Shown piece by piece: positions 44,704 through 53,302 of a stretch of 64,000 nt of DNA (within the stretch, counting starts at the first letter, position 1; each line of letters opens with the position of its first letter). The notes beneath the pieces were generated by a model. The model was given only the letters and a program-made list of their open reading frames with translations, had not been told where the DNA came from and ran no database searches. The stretch comes from Caballeronia sp. Lep1P3. GTDB lineage: Bacteria; Pseudomonadota; Gammaproteobacteria; Burkholderiales; Burkholderiaceae. The DNA is taken from contig NZ_CP084265.1 of NCBI RefSeq assembly GCF_022879595.1, forward strand, positions 2,418,001 to 2,482,000, given 5' to 3'. A program made the translations under genes and the position numbers.

Positions 44704-45783
44704 TCAGGGGGCTTTTTGCTCCTGTTGATGGGGGTGTGAGATGGGTTCAGAGTTGTTGGTCTGATCGGGATTGAGATAGACCGTGTGTACGCGCTTCCAG
44801 TTTCGCGTAGGGCCTTTCCATCGTAGCGGATTGCGCTGCCTTGCCGCCTCATAGAGCGTCGCGCGACGATCCAGAATCTGCTGGTCTAGGTTGGCGTGCC
44901 GCTCTGCCGGCGTGACGAAGCGGATCGCGCTGTGACGATGCTGGTGGTTGTACCAGCGCACCAGCCCGGTGACCCAGGTGCGTGCGGCAAACAGGGTGTC
45001 AAACGCCTGCAAAGGAAAGGCCGGTCGGTACTTCAGTGTTTTGAACAGCGATTCCGAATACGGATTGTCGTTGCTCACGCCCGGTCGACTCAATGACGGC
45101 ATGACACCCAAAGCCTGCAGGGTGGCGAGCATCGTCGCACCTTTCATCGGACTACCGTTATCCGAATGCAGAATCACCTGGTCGGGCTGTATCGCTTCGC
45201 GTGCGCAAAGGTCCCTGAGGACTTCGCTGGCCAGCACGCTGCTTTCCTCCGCATAGACCTGCCAGCCGACGATCATCCGGCTGAATACGTCCATGAACAG
45301 ATAGAGATAGAAATACTGCCCACGAACCGTCGTCGGCAAGTAGGTGATGTCCCAGCTAAACAGCTGATTGGGCGCGTCGGCACATAACGCGCGTGGCTTG
45401 CTGCGGGCGCGGGCCGGTCGTTCACTGCGCCGGTGGGCGAGCTGCTTCTCTTCGCGCAGCACCCGGTAAAACGTCGATTCAGAGGCGATGTAGCGGCCCT
45501 GGTCGGCCAGGCGCGGCACGATCTGGCTCGGCGGCAGATGACCGAATTCGACAGAGTTGGCCACCGCCAGCAGTTCAGCGCGCTCCTCGGTCGACAACTT
45601 GTGAACAGCATCATGACGGCATAACGTGCGCCCATCCACTGCTTCAGGACCGCCGCCTTGCCAGCGCTGCACGGTGCGCGCGCTTAGCCCGAGCACGGCA
45701 CATGCGCGGGCCTGACGAGCCCCGGCTGTCGTCGCCTCACCGATCAGCTCCCGCAATGTCGCGCGCTCTTCGGGGGAGCTCAT
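44704..45783 (-). CDS. IS3-family transposase OrfB (DDE integrase)
   Basis: The 359-residue protein has an N-terminal HTH (CAVLGLSARTVQRWQ) and a retroviral-type integrase core, with the catalytic residues in FSWDITYLP, ILHSDNGSPMKG and DNPYSESLFKTLKY. Length is slightly above the usual ~300 aa of IS3 OrfB. Its start overlaps the OrfA stop as ATGA, suggesting coupled re-initiation rather than the programmed frameshift common in IS3 elements. Confidence 0.9.
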   Translation of the reverse strand: MSSPEERATLRELIGEATTAGARQARACAVLGLSARTVQRWQGGGPEAVDGRTLCRHDAVHKLSTEERAELLAVANSVEFGHLPPSQIVPRLADQGRYIASESTFYRVLREEKQLAHRRSERPARARSKPRALCADAPNQLFSWDITYLPTTVRGQYFYLYLFMDVFSRMIVGWQVYAEESSVLASEVLRDLCAREAIQPDQVILHSDNGSPMKGATMLATLQALGVMPSLSRPGVSNDNPYSESLFKTLKYRPAFPLQAFDTLFAARTWVTGLVRWYNHQHRHSAIRFVTPAERHANLDQQILDRRATLYEAARQRNPLRWKGPTRNWKRVHTVYLNPDQTNNSEPISHPHQQEQKAP

Positions 45784-46280
45784 TCGTCCTCGTCCCCGAA
45801 CAGCGCCTGATACTTTTTTGAAAGTACCAGCAACGCGGCCGCCTCCGCTAACGCCTTTTCCTTGCGTTTCAGTTCGCGCTGCAATTGCTCATTAGCATGT
45901 TTCAGCTCGCGCAGCTCTGGAGCGTTTGCACGTGCGCTGCCCGCGGTGCCGGCCGAGCAGAACTGGGCGCGCCACTGGTCCAGATGATGGGCAAACAGAC
46001 CCCGTTCGCGACACCACGCGTTCAGTGGCTCGTCGCTCAGTCCATGGCTCTGCTGCAATGCCAGCAGGCGCTCTTCCAAAGACCATTCTTCCGGGCGCCG
46101 TGCATCGACTGGCCCCGGGTTGCGGTTTGCGGCGTTAGACACCCGGATCCACTTCCTCAAGGTTAATACGTTCATATTCAGTTCCGAGGCAACCGTTTCT
46201 ACGGACCGGTTGCCTCGTTGCAGGACCTTTGCCAGCGCCTGCTCCCTGAATTCAACAGAATACGTCTGTTTGGCCTTCAA
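45780..46280 (-). CDS. IS3-family OrfA (HTH/leucine-zipper protein)
   Basis: The 166-residue product begins MKAKQTYSVEFREQALAKVLQRGNRSVE, the IS3 OrfA HTH region that binds the inverted repeats, and ends in a coiled coil (LKHANEQLQRELKRKEKALAEAAALL). The middle (about 55-115) is longer than in typical ~100-residue OrfA proteins. It overlaps OrfB by four bases and lies just inside the right inverted repeat. Confidence 0.85.
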   Translation of the reverse strand: MKAKQTYSVEFREQALAKVLQRGNRSVETVASELNMNVLTLRKWIRVSNAANRNPGPVDARRPEEWSLEERLLALQQSHGLSDEPLNAWCRERGLFAHHLDQWRAQFCSAGTAGSARANAPELRELKHANEQLQRELKRKEKALAEAAALLVLSKKYQALFGDEDE

Positions 46281-46329
46281 CCTGCACCTCCGAGTTCTTC
46301 AAACTAAGAAAATTCAGAGGCGACATCTA

Positions 46330-46545
46330 TTGTGACGCAGGGGGCGAATGATGCGGATACTTCGCTGCATCTTTCTGAGCCTTTGCCACGAGCTGCTGCG
46401 CGAGGTCCTCACATACCGCCCGTCGCTCGTGCCGTTCATCGTCCGTCTGCTCAGCGATAAACTTGCCGTCAATGAGGCGCGCGGCCAGTTTGCGCTCCAG
46501 ACAGCGACGCTAGTGTCACGTCTCGAGGGAAGTCATCAGGCACGT
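46330..46545 (-). pseudogene. 5' part of a gene interrupted by the IS3-family element
   Basis: After the ATG at 46545 (overlapping the stop of the preceding gene as TGATGA) the frame has two early in-frame stops (TGA, TAG). It then reads cleanly as RRCLERKLAARLIDGKFIAEQ, followed by DDERHERRAVCEDLAQQLV, up to the IS end. This is a basic, helical, protein-like segment. It may have been translated from a different start, or is dead. The rest of the gene seems to lie beyond the IS at 44550-44679. Confidence 0.4.
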
Positions 46546-47546
46546 GTGGCATTGGTGAGATAAGCGATGACGCGCTTTGCGATGTCGATAAGGCTACGGT
46601 GATTGCCCGCAGGCATGGTCTCTGTCCTCAGCGTCGTGCCGGACGCCGCAACGACGCAAATGCGAATATCTTCCCCGTCGACGGAAATCTGCACGCAGGC
46701 CTCGGGCGTCAGCGCCGCATCTCCAGTTGTTTGCCGCTCGATGAAGAGGGTGAAAGGCCGAGAGTTTGGGTACGGACCGAGCGGCCAGTGATATCCGTAC
46801 GCGTGCAGCGCCTCGGACGCGCGCTCCCACAACGGACGGTGCGGGTCGATTTCCGCGCTCGCTGTGTGCAAAGGAAAGACGTCAATCGGCTTCGTCTCGT
46901 GCACACCGTCATAAAGTCTCGCGGCGGTCCGCGACCATTCAGCGGCCCAAGCCTCAGCGACTCGCTCGAGCACCTTGTAATCACCGTCATCGTCAAGCAT
47001 CTCGAGCGGAGTGCGGTGGTCAAGAGTGCCGTTCTGTGTCGTCAAAAAATCGAGGCGGCTCAGCGGCGGCGCCGGCATGATGATTTGGCAGATTGCTTGC
47101 AGACGCTTACGGTTCAGGGACGGGTCGGACAAGAATGCGGGGACGTATTGAACTCCGTCGACCTCGACTGCAAAGACGCTGTAGTTGTCTAGCAGCTGCG
47201 TAAGTCGCTTCTCAGTCACGCCGGTGCGCTTACGGAAGTCAGTCGTCGATAATAGTTCTCCGTTTGCAACCATCTCACGACGACCTTCGAGCGCTTGCTG
47301 CCAAAGGTGCTCGCGCAAGATGTCACCGGCAACGTCTTCGTCGGCATCTAGGTACGCGTGGCGCACGATTTGTTCGATGCGGCCAATGACCTCGTCGGGC
47401 AACGGCTGATACCTGGCTCGGTCTGTTGCTGGGAGCCGGAACTTGTTTGCAGCGATTCTGCGGAATAGCGCTGACGCCACAAACTGGGGCAAATCGAATT
47501 CGGAATCAATGCGACGCATCGCGATGTCCCAACCGGTGCTAGCCAT
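46536..47546 (-). CDS. Uncharacterised protein, 336 aa
   Basis: ATG 47546 (MASTGWDIAMRRIDSEFDLPQFV) is chosen since it overlaps the stop of the upstream gene by eight bases; the longer frame is out-of-frame noise over that gene. The product contains TTDFRKRTGVTEKRLTQLLDNYSVFAVEVDGVQYVPAFL, similar in outline to antitoxins of the MbcA/ParS type with an HTH plus small C-terminal fold, then a mixed alpha/beta tail. No assignment is secure. It belongs to a three-gene unit with the 259-aa gene and the IS-split gene. Confidence 0.55.
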   Translation of the reverse strand: MASTGWDIAMRRIDSEFDLPQFVASALFRRIAANKFRLPATDRARYQPLPDEVIGRIEQIVRHAYLDADEDVAGDILREHLWQQALEGRREMVANGELLSTTDFRKRTGVTEKRLTQLLDNYSVFAVEVDGVQYVPAFLSDPSLNRKRLQAICQIIMPAPPLSRLDFLTTQNGTLDHRTPLEMLDDDGDYKVLERVAEAWAAEWSRTAARLYDGVHETKPIDVFPLHTASAEIDPHRPLWERASEALHAYGYHWPLGPYPNSRPFTLFIERQTTGDAALTPEACVQISVDGEDIRICVVAASGTTLRTETMPAGNHRSLIDIAKRVIAYLTNATRA

Positions 47547-48318
47547 GCTGCGCCTCGTGCACCGCTGACATGATAACCCGAGCGATGCGCAGTGGTTCGT
47601 CGTCGGTGAATACGGGACGGACGGAGTTGCGCGGCCGGATTGCGATAATCGGCGAGCGCATGATGATGTGCGGTAGCGTGAGCTGCGTCGTGCGTGCTGT
47701 TGGCAAGTGCAAATCTGCGCCGGCGTCGTGCTTGGCAATCGTCTCTTCGCCCTCGAGGAGGTCATTGTCCGTAGGCACGCCCTCGAGTTCAAACTCCGCG
47801 ACGCGAACGGGCTTATGGTTACAGACAGGGGCTTTTCCAGCGACCCGCTCTTGCTCCTCTTCTGCGGCCACCTTGTGAACAGCTTCATCCCGTTGTGCGT
47901 GCGCCGTCGCTACAACCGCCGAACGCATAGCTTCGACCTTAGCTTCTCGCTCAGCGTCGATTTTTGCGTCCAGCTGCGCGATGTAGCGGATTTCCACTGA
48001 TTGCAAACGCTCTGTCTGACGGAAAATGGCGTTGCCAGCAATAGTTGCGAGCGTCGCGAGCCAAGTCCGGTCGGTGACCCGGCGGACGAAGCCCTCGCGG
48101 GTATCTTCTTCGGCGTTGTCAGACACTCCCATCGCAGCTGTGAAGAGGTTTTTCATCTCGGCCGCGTCCAGCGGGCTGTGCGCCGAGAGCCATGCGCGCA
48201 GCAACGCCGGGGTGAACGCGTGCAGCACATCTGTATCCAGGTCGACCATTGCGAGGATGTCGTCGAAGGTGTAAGTGACAAATTCGACAGCGTCGAACGT
48301 GTATTCAGTGGTCGTCAT
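47539..48318 (-). CDS. Uncharacterised protein, 259 aa
   Basis: ATG 48318 starts MTTTEYTFDAVEFVTYTFDDIL; the frame is open further to 48438 but the extra residues look unconserved. The product has a helical N-terminal half, a basic coiled-coil-like segment (AKIDAEREAKVEAMRSAVVATAHAQRDEAVHKVAAEEEQ, from about residue 112) and a C-terminal part with PRNSVRPVFTDDEPLR. No family is known to me. It is the first gene of a three-gene operon; the promoter would have to lie in or near the istA fragment. Confidence 0.6.
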   Translation of the reverse strand: MTTTEYTFDAVEFVTYTFDDILAMVDLDTDVLHAFTPALLRAWLSAHSPLDAAEMKNLFTAAMGVSDNAEEDTREGFVRRVTDRTWLATLATIAGNAIFRQTERLQSVEIRYIAQLDAKIDAEREAKVEAMRSAVVATAHAQRDEAVHKVAAEEEQERVAGKAPVCNHKPVRVAEFELEGVPTDNDLLEGEETIAKHDAGADLHLPTARTTQLTLPHIIMRSPIIAIRPRNSVRPVFTDDEPLRIARVIMSAVHEAQHG

Positions 48319-48476
48319 TGGAGCACCGCGGTAGAACAATTTATCAAATGTATACGGCGACGCCTTTAAACCTGCGTCGTGTAGCGAGACGAGCCAGAAT
48401 GCGCGGCTCGCGGCGAGCTTCATGTGGGCAACCTCCACCCGTCGCCTGAGGCCGCCAATGAAGACGTATTCACAAC

Positions 48477-48890
48477 CCAGTCGAACTGGAATGCTTCGCC
48501 GTATTCGAAGGCGAGCGGTACGAAAGCACTGCGCTGCGCTCCAGAATCGCGCTCCTTTTTCCAGTTGCGCACGAACGCTGACACACGGTCGTAGCTACCG
48601 TCATATGCGACGGTGCGCAAATCCTCATACATGTGAGTCGGGGAGCGTCGCTCTCGCCTCGTACGCTTGGCGTCGGCGACCAGCCACAGCCGCAGTTGTT
48701 CGGACCGCGGGTCGACGACGCTGTTGTTGACGCATTTAGCGTATTCCGGCTCGCCAGTCGACGCCTCGCGCAGCCACCGCCCGATAGTGTTTCTCGAAAG
48801 GCCCGTCTTTCTTCCAATGTCCCGAAGCGGGACGCCATCGCGGAAATGCATACGCCGAATCTTGGCCAACATGCTCGCGGTTTCCGGCAT
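48477..48890 (-). pseudogene. istA: IS21-family IstA N-terminal fragment
   Basis: The frame from 48890 begins IRRMHFRDGVPLRDIGRKTG (the IstA HTH) and runs through FVRNWKKERDSGAQRSAFVPLAFEYGEAFQFDW, the IstA string just before the catalytic domain. It then switches at about 48,477 to unrelated sequence and stops at 48,420. The other ~370 residues and the terminal repeats are missing. At its 5' side it abuts the TrfA-like gene directly, with no IS end between. Confidence 0.75.
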
Positions 48891-49836
48891 GCGTCAAGGG
48901 ACTGTCGACGTGTCCTACGTTGGAGAGGAGCTACGAAGCGGCGACTGGGAGACTTTTGCTTATATCCTGCGGTTTGCTGCCGCCGTGCCGCTTGGCCAGC
49001 GCCTGCCCCTGATTCGCGTCGTCGAAATGCTGAAGGCCATGGGCCGCGGCACCAGCACGCCTGACCGGAAACATTTGGCGAGGCAGCTCCAACGCCTGCG
49101 CAATGCCGAGCTGCGCGTTTGGACGAATGACGTCGCGATTGTGGAAAGTTGGAAGGCACTGTTCCCGAATGAGCCGCTGTTCAAACGAGGCGATATCCCG
49201 GGCGTTCGGACCAGCTGCAAGCTGCTCGGGGACCTGGTCGAAGCCAAGACCGAAAAGGGCAACACCGTTGAATTTACGACGGAGCTCAGCCGCTACGTCC
49301 GTGCATTTTTCGGTCAAAAGCTGTCGAGTTGGTATTCGGAAAGCATGTACCAGCGGCTCACCGGCGACCTCGCAAAACGTCTTTTTCTGTTTTATCAGTC
49401 GCACGATGGTCGCTTCGACTTCACTTTTGATGAGCTGGTCGAGTACCTCGGCGCAAGCACGGACCGCGAGCAGTTCCGTCGTTCACTTAGGCAAGCGCAC
49501 GACAAACTGACCGAAGCCTGCTTTTTGAAGGGGTGGTCGCTCAAGGATTCGGCCCGGCGCAACGGCCAGATGGCTTATGTGCTGCAAGGCCTCACTATCG
49601 GAAAAAGAGACCAGGGTCGACGACAAAGAATACGACCTCAACTAAGCACGAAGCGCCCCCATGCGACGTTGACTGTGGGTGCTACTTACGGCAACTACCA
49701 CGAGCAAACCGACGGCTCCGGTAAAGATATATCCCGCGACGTCTGCTTCTTCTCCGTTCGACCATCAGCTTTAGCATCAAGATGGCGAAGGCATCAAAAG
49801 CACCGTCGATGCCCATTGCACTACGCTATGCAGTAA
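48889..49836 (+). pseudogene. TrfA-like plasmid replication initiator, N-terminally truncated
   Basis: ATG 48889 opens VSYVGEELRSGDWETFAYILR and continues PLGQRLPLIRVVEMLKAMGRGTSTPDRKHLARQLQRLRNAEL, then a second winged-helix region to about residue 250 (LTEACFLKGWSLKDSARRNGQMAYVLQGL). This matches the TrfA/RepA-like replication initiator pattern (GEELxxxD, PLG, EMLxxLG). The N-terminal ~100 residues expected of such proteins are gone, replaced by the istA fragment. Past residue ~255 the sequence is Ser/Arg-rich and probably not original. It implies a former plasmid now inside the island. Confidence 0.6.
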
Positions 49837-49900
49837 CCACGACTATTCAAGAAAACTTGTTTTTTCCGGGGAGCCGCTCATCGACGCGGTCCGAACCGGT

Positions 49901-50251
49901 GTGACGAACCTCGTGCACGTTGGTGGCCGCACTGACTTGCCGACGACTATCGAGACTGCAAGTATGGTTCCAGCGGCATTCGTGGTGTACGTCGGCTTCG
50001 CTCGCGGCAGAGCGATGCCCAGGTGCAGCGCGAAGCGCGCAATATTGGACCGTCGCCGTTCTTGTTCGCTAGGCGACGTGGCGGTCATGCTGCGGCGCGC
50101 GCAAGATAATATGCTTCTAGCCCAGGTCAACGCCGAGTTGCTTGGTCTTCGCCCCGACGGCTGCAAGCCGCTCCTGCTATATGAGAGCCCAACGGGCAGG
50201 CTGTTTTCTACCTCAAATATCAGCTGGAGGTCCGCTCAAGGCATCCCGTGA
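49901..50251 (+). CDS. Doubtful uncharacterised protein, 116 aa
   Basis: From GTG 49901 the frame reads TNLVHVGGRTDLPTTIETAS then GDVAVMLRRAQDNMLLAQVNAELLGLRPDGCKPLLLYE, a plausible helical protein. The frame is also open upstream to about 49,850 without a start codon, suggesting it could be the 3' part of a larger broken gene. No known motif. The composition is slightly less GC-rich than neighbours. Confidence 0.35.
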   Translation: MTNLVHVGGRTDLPTTIETASMVPAAFVVYVGFARGRAMPRCSAKRAILDRRRSCSLGDVAVMLRRAQDNMLLAQVNAELLGLRPDGCKPLLLYESPTGRLFSTSNISWRSAQGIP

Positions 50252-51479
50252 CCGGGCGAAATACACCAAGCTGAGCAAATTATTTGCTCCCCGGCGCGTC
50301 GAAATACGTATGTACTTATCCGTGTACCAACGCGTGTATTTACCTGTGTATTGACCGAGAAGAAATCTCCGCAGCATCATCGACTTGACCCCTTCTTAAC
50401 ATATAACAGATAACTGTTAGCAAGGGGTGGCCATAGGCCACCCCTAAGCGTACCCGGCCACAGTTTAGACTCCGCATCGTGCCGTAGCGCTATGTCAACG
50501 GCGCGTCCGCGCTGAGCGTTCCTCTCGAGCCCCGTATTGGTGATTAACGCGCCACGGCAAGCGGCAACTAGACGCAGTGACTTTCCCTTCCTGCGCTTTT
50601 CATGCCGTTCACTCCTGCCACCGCGACGTCGTCCGCCGGTATCGACATGCTGTCCTCGTGGGAGCGTTTTGTACTTTCCCACTACAAATACGCCACGTAT
50701 CTGGACAATCGGCGCCGGTCACGCGATACCCAGCAACATCGGCATCCACCGTCTGACGCTCGACTAAAGTAAAGCGCAGCCCCCGCACGACCTTACTCGA
50801 TGCTACCGCGAGGTCTTGCCCGCCCTTCCTGCCGGTCTTTCTCAGACGGAATTCGCTGCGCTCGTGCACTTCTCTTTCAGCACCAGGGTCACCGCTTTCG
50901 GCATCGACGCCCCTCCAGAAGCTGAGCGGCAGCGACCCCGCGGGAGCAATTGCGGAGTTCGCCCGTTGCAACAATGCGGGCGGCGTTTGTCACAGGGCTC
51001 ATGACGCGGCGAGCTGCCGAGTGCAACCCGTTCCAATCCGAAGACTACGCGCTCAAGTAGTGATGTGTATTTCGCCCGGGTCCGAGATTCGAATCAATCC
51101 GCTCGATGCGTTGTGCAAAAAACTGGTTCTTTGCATCGCCTGTTGAGCCCCCTGTTTATTGGGCATCTAACAGGGGGCTATCACAGGCCCGCCATCGTCT
51201 CAGCCTTGCCGCGCAATGAGTTCCGGCCATTCGGTGCGCATTCCACTCCGCCCGTTTCGCCGGGGAGCCACTTCGCCGGAATCCACCCGGAAAACTTGAG
51301 GGCTGGGCGCCCGTCCGTGCTTTCATTTAGGCCCCTCGCATGCCATGTATTTTGCGCGGACTCCGATTTCTAGCAGGACCCAAAGTCCCTCGGGAATGAC
51401 TTAAAACTGCTCGCTATATGTCGTATGCGGAACTCACCCGCCCCGCCTCTGCTATCCATCCACACAACAAAGGTCCACC
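50252..51479. other. Non-coding region with palindromes, possible plasmid-origin relic
   Basis: About 1.2 kb without a convincing gene. It holds three perfect inverted repeats: TAACAG-ATAA-CTGTTA (50404-50419), AGGGGTGGCC-ATA-GGCCACCCCT (50423-50445) and an 11-bp stem AGCCCCCTGTT/AACAGGGGGCT with a 12-base loop (51146-51179). The GTGTA-rich run at 50,310-50,355 may contain short direct repeats. Next to the TrfA-like gene, an oriV or terminus role is possible but unproven. Confidence 0.45.
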
Positions 51480-51746
51480 ATGTCCGCTGCCGCTACCATC
51501 GAACTCGCAAAGCATTTGCCCGTCGTTTTGAACGACGGTTCACGTACCTCTGTGAGCATCCCCGCCTCTGTCTATCACGCTTTCATGATTCAAGTTAGCG
51601 GCGACCGAGCTCAATTTAATGAGCACCTCAAGGCAGCCGCGTTGATTGCGCGTCCGCGCCCGGGTGTGTCGCGCTCGTTAGCTATCCGGTTCGCTTTGGA
51701 AACAGTGCTAGGAGAAGTAACTGCAACGGCGCGGGCTGAAGCCTAA
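51480..51746 (+). CDS. Small uncharacterised protein, 88 aa
   Basis: The frame starts at ATG 51480 with AAAGGT just upstream and reads MSAAATIELAKHLPVVLNDGSRTSVSI, then a regular helix pair and RSLAIRFALETVLGEVTATARAEA. The pattern of a short basic strand followed by two helices could be a ribbon-helix-helix protein, but I cannot confirm it. The stop is followed by a 51,755-51,967 stretch that looks like a frameshifted small gene, ending in a terminator. Confidence 0.55.
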   Translation: MSAAATIELAKHLPVVLNDGSRTSVSIPASVYHAFMIQVSGDRAQFNEHLKAAALIARPRPGVSRSLAIRFALETVLGEVTATARAEA

Positions 51747-51804
51747 ACAACCGGCTACATCAATAACGGAGGCTCCCTCTGACAACAAAAAATGCTATAT
51801 CGAT

Positions 51805-51967
51805 GTGCTCACTGTGAAGGCCGACCGTACGTCCGGCGTGTACCTTCAAGGCGGAGTTAAAGAAGAGGCGGTGTACCTGCCGCTCACCCAGAAGGCGCCC
51901 GCCGGCTCCCGGACGACCTCGCGAAAGCGGCGCAAGCCTTCGACGCGCGGAGACAAGCTACTTACTG
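51805..51967 (+). pseudogene. Possible frameshifted small gene before a terminator
   Basis: One frame gives VLTVKADRTSGVYLQGGVKE and YLPLTQKAPAG; the third position frame then gives LPDDLAKAAQAFDARRQATY followed by TGA at 51965-51967, 24 bases before a strong terminator. Neither part has both a start and a stop in one frame. Joined by a shift near 51,910 they would form a ~55-residue protein. An alternative is chance. Confidence 0.25.
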
Positions 51968-51991
51968 ACGCGCTCCGCGCTATTAACACCT

Positions 51992-52014
51992 GCCGCTCTT
52001 CGAGCGGCTTTTTT
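51992..52014 (+). terminator. Rho-independent terminator
   Basis: GCCGCTC (51992-51998), TTC loop, GAGCGGC (52002-52008), then TTTTTTG. It ends the small plus-strand genes upstream. Confidence 0.7.
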
Positions 52015-52924
52015 GTTGGCAGCGAGCGGGGCTCGCTGTGGTATTGCGGCGTGTCGGTATGCGCCGGCGGAGTGCGCGGCAGCGCCGCAAAACCATCGCT
52101 CGCCCTAGAGATAGCCGCGAGTACCCGGAAAACCCATTTTCCGTACCCCGTGGCGCGGTATCCCGCCGGGGCGCAGGCACAAGGCAAAAGTCTTTGACGC
52201 GCAGGCTTCCGTTCAACGGCAACCCCACCCCATGCAAATCCCTGTGACGCGCAGGCTTTGGTCGAGCACCCCCGCTTGAGCCCTGAGCCCGCTTACGGTG
52301 TTCTCCGTTTTTGCAATCACAATGGGTCGCAGAACTCTTGCCTGCGCACGACGGAGTTACTTCCTTTGCCCACATCTATATTGATATCAAAGCCGTTGGC
52401 GGAGCCTTGCCTGCGCACGAAGGACTCTTTTGAATGCGCTTCGCTGCGAACAGATGCGGCGCACGTCGAGTGCGCAGTCAAGACTCTTTGCAGGAGCGTG
52501 GAGACGCAGGCGGGGTGCTGCCAATTGCATGCAAGGGGTGACTTGATACGCGCTGGCATGTCTCGGTCAAAAGTAGCCAGATAGCGGCCCGGTGGGCCAC
52601 ACTTGATAGCAGATGGGAACCCGGCACTCCCGCGCCAGTCGCGCGCTCGCGCCCACGAGCTGCTCAAGCAGCTCGCACGTGCCAAGGTCGATGAGATGCA
52701 GTGGGTGTGGGGAGCCGTGTATGGCTGGTGCACGAGTCGTGTACCGCCCTTGTGCAGTGAGTGCCCAGAATATTATTTAGAGCGTTCACTCTAAAAAGCA
52801 GAGAAAAGGTTGGAATTCGGGCAAAAGGCGGGGGCTGTTTTTTTCGGGTTCGCTATAGGATGTACACCCGAAGCGAGCAGCACATGAGCAAAGGGTGAAA
52901 ACAACCACTCTCACGGAGGCTCTC
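52015..52924. other. Region without a supported gene apart from the repeats
   Basis: Beyond the GCGCAGGC repeats, only weak frames occur. A plus-strand frame at about 52,603-52,794 reads RAHELLKQLARAKVDEMQWVWGAVYGW, which has protein character but no ribosome site and no clear partner. The last ~120 bases upstream of the DUF2274-like gene are AT-richer and may be its promoter. Confidence 0.4.
52171..52416. repeat. Iteron-like repeats with GCGCAGGC core
   Basis: The 8-mer GCGCAGGC occurs at 52171-52178, 52199-52206 and 52249-52256 on the plus strand, the last two inside TGACGCGCAGGCTT. Its complement GCCTGCGC occurs at 52340-52347 and 52409-52416, both inside CTTGCCTGCGCACGA. The two longer versions are therefore oppositely oriented pairs. 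It could be a replication or partition-protein binding array, or part of a phage-like attachment zone; no bound protein is known. Confidence 0.5.
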
Positions 52925-53248
52925 ATGCCCGCTCTCAAAAAATTCACAGTTGTCGACCCGACCGAACGCCTGAACGTAAGTCTGAAACTCTCGACCCGTA
53001 CTTCGATTGAGCAATACCGCGTGTTCTATCAGCAAGCGTACGAGACGCCAGTGGAACGTGGCGAACTCATCGAAGAAGTCCTGCGTTGTTTCTTCGAAGC
53101 GGACGGCGATTTTCTCAAGTTCCTGAAGCGCATGACGGCGGCGGACAAGGCCTCAGTCGACAAGGCACTAGGAATCGAGGGCGGCACGTACACTCCGCGT
53201 CGCATGAACGGGGGCATCAGCGACACGCTCATAGAGGAGCACGTGTAA
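52925..53248 (+). CDS. DUF2274-like small protein
   Basis: ATG 52925 has GGAGG seven bases upstream; the frame also opens at 52,895 but without such a site. The 107-residue product contains ERLNVSLKLSTRTSIEQYRVFYQQAYETPVERGELIEEVLRCFFEADGDFLKFLK, matching the small DUF2274 family present in integrative elements and transposons, often with TrbI-like or RHH-like neighbours. Function is unknown, and it may be a DNA-binding or maintenance factor. A terminator follows. Confidence 0.65.
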   Translation: MPALKKFTVVDPTERLNVSLKLSTRTSIEQYRVFYQQAYETPVERGELIEEVLRCFFEADGDFLKFLKRMTAADKASVDKALGIEGGTYTPRRMNGGISDTLIEEHV

Positions 53249-53274
53249 CCTTTCCCTCACCGCCCGATGCACTG

Positions 53275-53302
53275 CCCCGCCACCCGGCGGGGTTTGTCTT
53301 TT
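53275..53302. terminator. Terminator shared by convergent genes
   Basis: CCCCGCC (53275-53281), ACCC loop, GGCGGGG (53286-53292), then TTTGTCTTTT. It follows the DUF2274-like gene; the convergent HTH gene ends at 53301. Confidence 0.65.

Larger units (their letters stand above)
44680..46329 (-). mobile_element. IS3-family insertion sequence, about 1.65 kb
   Basis: The ends are matched inverted repeats: TAGATGTCGCCTC at 44680-44692 and GAGGCGACATCTA at 46317-46329. Inside are orfA (46280-45780) and orfB (45783-44704), overlapping by four bases. No target duplication is visible next to the ends, which suggests later rearrangement or an unusual insertion. It appears to split a minus-strand gene (parts at 46330-46545 and 44550-44679). 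Confidence 0.85.

Noticed and set aside
52603..52794. 63-residue plus-strand frame
   Set aside because: A helical stretch looks protein-like, but the start lacks a ribosome site and both ends look random.
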